64,000 bases of DNA from Kocuria rhizophila DC2201 (GTDB lineage: Bacteria; Actinomycetota; Actinomycetes; Actinomycetales; Micrococcaceae): assembly GCF_000010285.1 (NCBI RefSeq), contig NC_010617.1, positions 2,232,001 through 2,296,000 of the forward strand, in the 5' to 3' direction. The position numbers and the translations under genes are program-made. The notes below the pieces were generated by a model. The model was given only the letters and a program-made list of their open reading frames with translations. It searched no databases and was not told the DNA's origin. Positions 59,398 through 64,000 of the stretch are shown here, piece after piece (the stretch's first letter is position 1; every line of letters begins with the position of its first letter).

Positions 59398-59499
59398 ATG
59401 ATCGTGTCGCTGACAGCGGAACCGGCGGGGATACCCTTGCCAGGGAAAGTGCCGCGGTGCCACAGTGGAGCCAACAACCAAGAGAAAGGATTCTCGACA

Positions 59500-60054
59500 A
59501 TGGCTGAACTATCCGGCAAGAAGATTCTCGTTCTGGTGACCAACCAGGGCGTGGAGCAGGACGAATTGAAGGTTCCCCTGGAGAAGTTGCGGGCTGACGG
59601 GGCGGAGGTCACGGTGGCCGCCCCCGAGACCGGCGAGGTGAAGTCCCTCGTGGGCGACTGGGACCGGGGGGAGACCTTCCCCGTGGACCAGACCATCTCC
59701 AGCGTCAACGAGTCCGAGTACGACCTGCTGCTGCTGCCCGGCGGGACCCTCAACGCAGACGCCCTGCGCTTGGACCAGGACGCGCAGAAGACCGCCAAGG
59801 CCTTCGCGTCCTCCGGCCGCCCAGTGGCCGCCTTGTGCCACGGCCCGTGGCTGCTCGTGGAGACCGGCCTGGTGGACGGAAAGACCCTGACGTCCTACCC
59901 GTCGGTGAAGACGGACATCGTCAACGCCGGCGGCAACTGGGTGGACCAGGAGGTCAAGGTGTGCCCCGCCAAGGAGTGGACCCTGATCACCTCCCGCAAC
60001 CCCGGTGACCTGGATGCGTTCGTGGGCGCCATCGAGGACCAGCTCACGGCCTGA
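59500..60054 (+). CDS. DJ-1/PfpI-family protein
   Basis: 184-residue PfpI/YhbO-like protein. The nucleophile elbow is VAALCHGPWLLVETGL with the reactive Cys. The supporting Glu is in the N-terminal VTNQGVEQDELKVPLEKL, and LLLLPGGTLNADALR is the oxyanion segment. The family comprises stress proteins, described as proteases, deglycases or glyoxalases. AGAAAGGA lies about 10 nt before the ATG. A strong terminator follows. Confidence 0.92.
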   Translation: MAELSGKKILVLVTNQGVEQDELKVPLEKLRADGAEVTVAAPETGEVKSLVGDWDRGETFPVDQTISSVNESEYDLLLLPGGTLNADALRLDQDAQKTAKAFASSGRPVAALCHGPWLLVETGLVDGKTLTSYPSVKTDIVNAGGNWVDQEVKVCPAKEWTLITSRNPGDLDAFVGAIEDQLTA

Positions 60055-60079
60055 TCCCCACGCTCACACCGCACCACGT

Positions 60080-60112
60080 CGGCGGGCCCCACCACCCTGG
60101 TGGGGCCCGCCG
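60080..60112 (+). terminator. Perfect 15-bp terminator, 3-nt loop
   Basis: CGGCGGGCCCCACCA (60080-60094) and its exact complement (60098-60112) enclose CCC, 25 nt past the PfpI-like stop. It could also serve the convergent transaminase, which ends at 60216. Confidence 0.88.
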
Positions 60113-60215
60113 ATCTCGTGTGCCAGCCTGCTGGTTCCTGCCGCCCGGCGTCGCCCACCGGGGTGGCCGACCGAGGGGCGCGCGACCGGCGCGGCCGCTC
60201 AGCAGCCGTGGGCGG

Positions 60216-61310
60216 TCAGCGGCCCAGCACGTTCCTCAGCGCGCCGAGAATGAGCGTCACCGACTCGGGGCACGCGTTCGGACCCATGAGTCCGATGCGC
60301 CACACGGTGTTCGCGTACTCCTTCACCCCGGGGCCGATCTCGATGTTGTAGGTCTCCAGCAGCTCCCTGCGGACGGCTGCGGAGTCCACTGCCTCGGGAA
60401 CCTTCACGGTAGTCAGCTCCGGCAGACGGTACCCCTCCCGGGCGAACAGCTCCAGGCCCATCTCCTGCAGACCGTCCTGCAGCGCACGGCCAGCGGCATC
60501 GTGACGGGCGCGGACGGCGTCGAGTCCCTCCGCCAGGAGGCGGCGCAGACCAGCCTCCAGGGAGGCGACCATCGCCACCGGCGCGGTGTGGTGGTACGTG
60601 CGGGTGGCCCCGGAGGCCTCCCCCACGTAGCCGCCGAGCATACCCAGGTCCAGGTACCACGAGCGGGGCTTCTCCACACGGCGCTCCCAGGCGCGGTCCG
60701 ACACGGTGAACGGAGCCAGACCGGGAGCCACGCCCAGGCACTTCTGGGTGCCGGCGTAGCCGATGTCGATGCCCCACTCGTCCGCCTCCAGTGCGATGCC
60801 GCCGATGGACGTCACGGCATCCACGAGCAGCAGCGCATCCCCCTTGAGCGCACCCAGAGCGGCGATGTCCGAGCGAGCACCCGTGGAGGTCTCCGCGTGC
60901 ACGGCGGCGATGATCTTCGGTGCGGGGTGCGCGGCGGCCACCTTCTCGGGGTCCACGGGCTCGCCGAACGGGAAGTCCACCCGGGTGACCTCGGCGCCGC
61001 AGCGGGCCGCGACGTCACACATCCGCTCACCGAACAGACCGTTGACCGCGATCACCACGGGATCCCCCGGGTTCACGAAGTTCACGAACGCCGCCTCCAT
61101 GCCGGCGGAACCGGTGGCGGACAGCGGCAGGGTGCGGCGGTTCTCGGTGCCCCACACCGCCCGGAGACCGTCGCAGGCGCTGTCCATGACGGCGAGGAAC
61201 TGGGGGTCCAGGTGGCCGAGCAGCGGACGGGCCAGCGCCTCGGTGGCCTCCGGGTACGGGTTGGTGGGGCCTGGGCCGAACAGGTGTCGGACGGTGAGGA
61301 TGTCGCTCAT
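60216..61310 (-). CDS. pucG: Ureidoglycine-glyoxylate/alanine-glyoxylate transaminase, PucG-like
   Basis: 364-residue class-V PLP aminotransferase. The PLP Lys is in GYAGTQKCLGVAPGL. Other marks are LFGPGPTNPYPEA at the N-terminus, LSATGSAGMEAAF and LLVDAVTSIGG (PLP Asp). Family choices are AGXT, serine-pyruvate transaminase and PucG. With uricase, allB and allE in the same region, PucG (S-ureidoglycine plus glyoxylate) is favoured, but alanine-glyoxylate activity would also serve glyoxylate use. AGGAGA lies about 8 nt before the ATG. Confidence 0.87.
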   Translation of the reverse strand: MSDILTVRHLFGPGPTNPYPEATEALARPLLGHLDPQFLAVMDSACDGLRAVWGTENRRTLPLSATGSAGMEAAFVNFVNPGDPVVIAVNGLFGERMCDVAARCGAEVTRVDFPFGEPVDPEKVAAAHPAPKIIAAVHAETSTGARSDIAALGALKGDALLLVDAVTSIGGIALEADEWGIDIGYAGTQKCLGVAPGLAPFTVSDRAWERRVEKPRSWYLDLGMLGGYVGEASGATRTYHHTAPVAMVASLEAGLRRLLAEGLDAVRARHDAAGRALQDGLQEMGLELFAREGYRLPELTTVKVPEAVDSAAVRRELLETYNIEIGPGVKEYANTVWRIGLMGPNACPESVTLILGALRNVLGR

Positions 61311-61519
61311 GGAAGGGTCTCCTGACTGCGCCAGCCGAACTCGCGTCCTCGCGGGGCGGTGTCCGCGGGAGCACCGGCGGACGGCGGCGCGCTGTGGTGT
61401 GCGGGGCCGCCTCCAGGGTAGAGCCAGATCACACGCGGCGCGATCCCCGCGCGTGCCGGTGCCGACAGGGCCGCGGCGTCGTCCCCTCCGCGCCCCGCAC
61501 CCTGGCGACGCCGCTGGGC

Positions 61520-62713
61520 TCAGTTCGCGAGCTCGGAGCGCCGCTGACGCAGCTCGCGTTCCGCGAATCGCAGGGGCGACCCGTGGAACGGCAGCGCATG
61601 GAGGTCAACGACGGACGCAGCCCTGAGCGCCAGCGCGTTCGCTGAGTGCGCTGCACGCTCCGGGAGCCCGATGGCACGGGCGAAGGCAGCCCAGTGGCTC
61701 GCCCTGAGGTTCTTGGTCCGCCCGTCCACCGGCAGCGCCTGGGTCCTGTCGTCGTACAGGAGCGTGCAGGGCACGTCGTAGACGGGGGCCACCTCGAACC
61801 GCCCGTCGACGCCAGCGAGCACGGACACGTTCTTGGCGTGGAGATCACCGTTGCCGGACAACCACGAGAACACGAACTGGAGGTACAGGTTCCTAGTGGC
61901 CACCAGGGGCGCGGCTGTCTGCTCCGCCAGCGCCCGCACGACCTCCTCCGAGGTGCACGTGTACTTGGCCGCCGGCGCCAGCCCCATGACCTGGCACGCG
62001 TCCTCCAGCGCCGTGCGGGACCAGCCGCTGCCGAGCTGCCTCCGGTCGAAGCGCTCCACCAGCAACCCGGGAACCCCGTGGCGGTCCACCACCGTCTGCG
62101 CAGTGGCCACCGGGATCCTGAGCTGCCTCGCGGCGGCGAGGTGGAGCGCTTCGTTGGCCACGAGGTGGACGTGCTCCGGGGGATCGAGCTTGAGGATGTA
62201 TCGCTTCTCCGCTGCCGCCACGGGTGCCGTGAGCATCGACGCGCTGGCCTTCTCCTGGACACCCGGCAGGGCGTGGAGATCCAGAGCGGTGGCGAGCCGT
62301 GAGAAGTCGACGTTTTTCAGGTGAGCGGTGTCGACCAGCGGCTCGGGCTCGGCCGGAGGGGTCCCGGCGGGGACCACCTGGACGTCTCCCGGGGCATCGG
62401 CCCCCACGGCCATGAGAAGGGAGAGCTCGTCGTCGGGACTCGTCTTAATCGCGTTCCGCAGGACGGTCAGACGGTGCCCTTCCGGCAACAGTCCCGCGAA
62501 GAACGCGGGGACCCCGCCCGAGGCCGTGGTCACGGGCGTCTCCTTGACGGGAAGCGTCGTCGCCACCGGTGGGCCGCCCTGCTGCCCGTAGTTCCCGTCG
62601 TAGGTGAACACGGTGCTCGCGCCGTCGCCCCGTTCCAGTCGGGCCGCCAACCGCCCAGCCTTGTAGACGTCCGCCGCACGGACCGAGCGCAGGTGCTGCA
62701 CGTCTGCCGTCAT
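61520..62713 (-). CDS. hipA: HipA-family serine/threonine kinase toxin
   Basis: 397-residue HipA kinase. The N-terminal subdomain (to ~120) includes FFAGLLPEGHRL. The ATP loop region is LPGVQEKASASM (149-160), then KLDPPEHVHLVANEAL, LLVERFDR, the catalytic loop SGNGDLHAKN (Asp290) and the metal Asp of VYDVPCT (Asp313). The position matching the E. coli HipA autophosphorylation site Ser150 (…SVAGAQEK) is Ala148 here, so control by autophosphorylation may differ. The E. coli protein phosphorylates glutamyl-tRNA synthetase. It overlaps hipB by ATGA (62710-62713). Confidence 0.9.
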   Translation of the reverse strand: MTADVQHLRSVRAADVYKAGRLAARLERGDGASTVFTYDGNYGQQGGPPVATTLPVKETPVTTASGGVPAFFAGLLPEGHRLTVLRNAIKTSPDDELSLLMAVGADAPGDVQVVPAGTPPAEPEPLVDTAHLKNVDFSRLATALDLHALPGVQEKASASMLTAPVAAAEKRYILKLDPPEHVHLVANEALHLAAARQLRIPVATAQTVVDRHGVPGLLVERFDRRQLGSGWSRTALEDACQVMGLAPAAKYTCTSEEVVRALAEQTAAPLVATRNLYLQFVFSWLSGNGDLHAKNVSVLAGVDGRFEVAPVYDVPCTLLYDDRTQALPVDGRTKNLRASHWAAFARAIGLPERAAHSANALALRAASVVDLHALPFHGSPLRFAERELRQRRSELAN

Positions 62714-62907
62714 GCCACGCTCACCCGCAGACCGAGCACACCGGCCGTGGCGACGAGGGCGGCCACCGTGGGGTTGCCCCGTCCCGTCTCGATGGCGCGC
62801 ACCGTCCTCTCGGAGACGCCAGAGAGGTCCGCGAGGTCCTTCTGGGTGAGCCCCGCCTCGCGACGTGCTCGCCGGATGGCCCCGCCGGGCTCCATGATCC
62901 CCTGCAT
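62710..62907 (-). CDS. hipB: HipB-family antitoxin, helix-turn-helix
   Basis: 65-residue XRE-type DNA-binding protein. Helix-turn-helix LTQKDLADLSGVSERTVRAI is followed by ETGRGNPTVAALVATAGVL, the HipB pattern. ATG 62907 has GGAGGAGG 4-5 nt before it; a longer in-frame reading upstream would run through the operators and lacks similarity. It should bind the palindromes upstream and neutralise HipA, as known for the family. Short length fits actinobacterial HipB. Confidence 0.9.
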   Translation of the reverse strand: MQGIMEPGGAIRRARREAGLTQKDLADLSGVSERTVRAIETGRGNPTVAALVATAGVLGLRVSVA

Positions 62908-62918
62908 CAGTCCTCCTC

Positions 62919-62934
62919 CGGCAAATAGTTGCCG
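62919..62934. promoter_or_regulatory. hipBA operator candidate O1
   Basis: CGGCAAATAGTTGCCG: perfect 6-bp arms around ATAG, 12 nt upstream of the hipB start codon and touching its ribosome site. Confidence 0.75.
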
Positions 62935-62978
62935 ATTTCGATTCAGTGGACCCCATTCTGCCGCCAAACCTGGCAAAC

Positions 62979-62993
62979 CGGCAAGATGTTGCC
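62979..62993. promoter_or_regulatory. hipBA operator candidate O2
   Basis: CGGCAAGATGTTGCC: GGCAA/TTGCC arms around GATG, 60 bp from O1. The following TTTCTGGG resembles GCTCTGGG after O3. Confidence 0.75.
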
Positions 62994-63034
62994 TTTCTGG
63001 GCTCCGCGGCGTCGTCAAACGCACCCGAGGTGGC

Positions 63035-64000
63035 CTATCGGCAGGATGCTGCCGCTCTGGGCAGGAAGGTCAGCGCGAGCACCACGGCCGCCACGATCAA
63101 CCCCGCGATGCACAGCACCGCCCCGTTCCACCCCGCGGCGGTGAAAGGGACGCCCACCGCGTAGCCGAGCACCGACGATCCCCCGTAGTAGAGCAGGGTG
63201 TACAGCGACGACGCCTGGGCGCGCCCCTCTGTGGCGAGGGCGGGAACCCACCCGTTGGCCACGGAGTGCGCCGCGAAGAACCCGGCCGTGAACACGAGCA
63301 GCCCCGCCACAATCACGGGCAGCCACGGCACGGCGGTGAGCAGCAGTCCGGCGAGCATCACCAGGGCGGATCCGAGCAGCACGGGGCGGCGTCCGAACCG
63401 CCCCGCGAGGCCGCCGGCCCGTGCAGAGGACCATGTGCCGGAGAGGTACGCCAGGAACAGCACCGAGATCACGCTCTGCGGCACGCTGTACGGGGCCTCG
63501 CCCAGGTGGAAGCCGATGTAGTTGTAGACGGCCACGAACCCGCCCATGAGCAGGAAGCCCTGCAGGTAGAGCGTGAACAGCCGCCGGTCCCGGAGGTTGA
63601 GCCACAGGTGGGAGGGCAGTCCCTGCTCACCCGTGAGCCGCACCGGTTGGGGCGTGAACCCGCGCTGCCGTGGCGCGAGCACGATGAACACCACCGCAGC
63701 CGCCGCGGCGAGTAGGGCAACGACGGAGGTGCCCACCCGCCAACCGAAGAAGTCCGCGAGGGGTGCGGCGACGATCCGCCCGAACAGTCCGCCCAGGCTG
63801 GTCCCGGAGATGTAGGTCCCGGCGGCCACTGCGCCGTAGCGGGGGCTGACCTCCTCCGCGAGATAGGCCATGGCCACCGCCGGGATGCCGCCCAGGGTCA
63901 TGCCCTCCACAAACCGCAGGGCCACCAACGCCTCGAACGTGGGCATGAACCCCATGAGCACGCCCAGGCACGTGGCCGCCACGACGGCGATCACCATGGC
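63035..64000 (-). CDS. MFS transporter, YnfM-like, 5' end outside window
   Basis: C-terminal ~320 residues of a major-facilitator protein, open at the right window edge. Visible are several helices of the first half (VVAATCLGVLMGFMPTFEAL, GGIPAVAMAYLAEEVSPRYG), the central cytoplasmic loop with APRQRGFTPQP, and the second-half motif GLAGRFGRRPVLLGSAL. GMTLGGIPAVAMAYLAEEV is characteristic of the YnfM/inner-membrane efflux-like group. The substrate is unknown. The last codons overlap palindrome O3 of the hip locus, 127 nt from hipB. Confidence 0.87.
   Translation of the reverse strand, partial: AMVIAVVAATCLGVLMGFMPTFEALVALRFVEGMTLGGIPAVAMAYLAEEVSPRYGAVAAGTYISGTSLGGLFGRIVAAPLADFFGWRVGTSVVALLAAAAAVVFIVLAPRQRGFTPQPVRLTGEQGLPSHLWLNLRDRRLFTLYLQGFLLMGGFVAVYNYIGFHLGEAPYSVPQSVISVLFLAYLSGTWSSARAGGLAGRFGRRPVLLGSALVMLAGLLLTAVPWLPVIVAGLLVFTAGFFAAHSVANGWVPALATEGRAQASSLYTLLYYGGSSVLGYAVGVPFTAAGWNGAVLCIAGLIVAAVVLALTFLPRAAASCR
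63039..63054. promoter_or_regulatory. hipBA operator candidate O3, inside the MFS gene end
   Basis: CGGCAGGATGCTGCCG: perfect arms around GATG, 60 bp from O2. It overlaps the last codons of the MFS gene (Ala-Ala-Ser-Cys-Arg), so the MFS C-terminus is partly shaped by it. Confidence 0.7.

Noticed and set aside
62919-63054. Short CRISPR or iteron-type origin suggested by the 60-bp regular repeats
   Set aside because: Only three palindromic 16-mers directly before hipB, no cas or replication gene; operators explain them better.

Overview
The window is a 64-kb piece of a very GC-rich chromosome with dense genes, short spacers, frequent GTG starts and many genes whose -10 box lies only 6-8 nt before the start codon. 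Gene content (long-form GapDH, M18 aminopeptidase, MdoB-type sulfatase, MntR-type DtxR regulator, FemX-like protein, GtrA) points to an actinobacterium. The style resembles Micrococcaceae such as Kocuria, but that placement is inference. No rRNA, tRNA, CRISPR array, insertion sequence or phage gene was seen. The first gene (amidohydrolase) and the last (MFS transporter) run off the window.

Layout. 1-4.5 kb: two paralogous YtcJ-type amidohydrolases flank a ThDP-dependent enzyme in one operon. 4.7-12.7 kb: GABA/succinate-semialdehyde block (Sad-like dehydrogenase, gabD, gabT, GABA-type permease, amidase). 12.8-18.6 kb: pgm, a broken YrhK gene, FemX-like transferase, membrane sulfatase, mntR. 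18.9-25.1 kb: 3-hydroxyacyl-CoA dehydrogenase, uracil-type permease, 3-hydroxyisobutyryl-CoA hydrolase, TDT exporter with a divergent LysR regulator. 25.3-30.9 kb: peptide/nickel-type ABC operon whose two ATPases are fused. 31.5-40.8 kb: PEBP-HAD-GDPD operon, fructokinase, GapDH, CAAX protease, M18 aminopeptidase, amidotransferase.

40.9-61.3 kb: a purine/ureide catabolic region. uraD-uraH-uricase-urate permease converts urate to allantoin. allB opens allantoin, and allE and a PucG-like transaminase handle ureidoglycine. aceB, hyi and glxK channel glyoxylate into malate and glycerate. An IclR regulator sits in the middle, and similar operator-like palindromes lie at the same promoter position before uraD and aceB. 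An aldolase/citrate-lyase-like protein of unknown role is translationally coupled between aceB and allE. Allantoate amidohydrolase, glyoxylate carboligase and tartronate-semialdehyde reductase are not in the window. The decayed 5' part of an osmoprotectant ABC permease lies at 56.8-57.2 kb. 61.5-62.9 kb holds a hipBA toxin-antitoxin pair preceded by three palindromes spaced exactly 60 bp apart.

The most unusual genome-wide signal is the 9-mer GGCGTCGTC (fuller form about CCGTGCGGCGTCGTC). I counted 33 exact copies by eye on the two strands. More than half are intergenic, several are paired as terminator stems, and the coding copies are read in different frames. The behaviour resembles DNA uptake or other architectural motifs, but its role is unknown.
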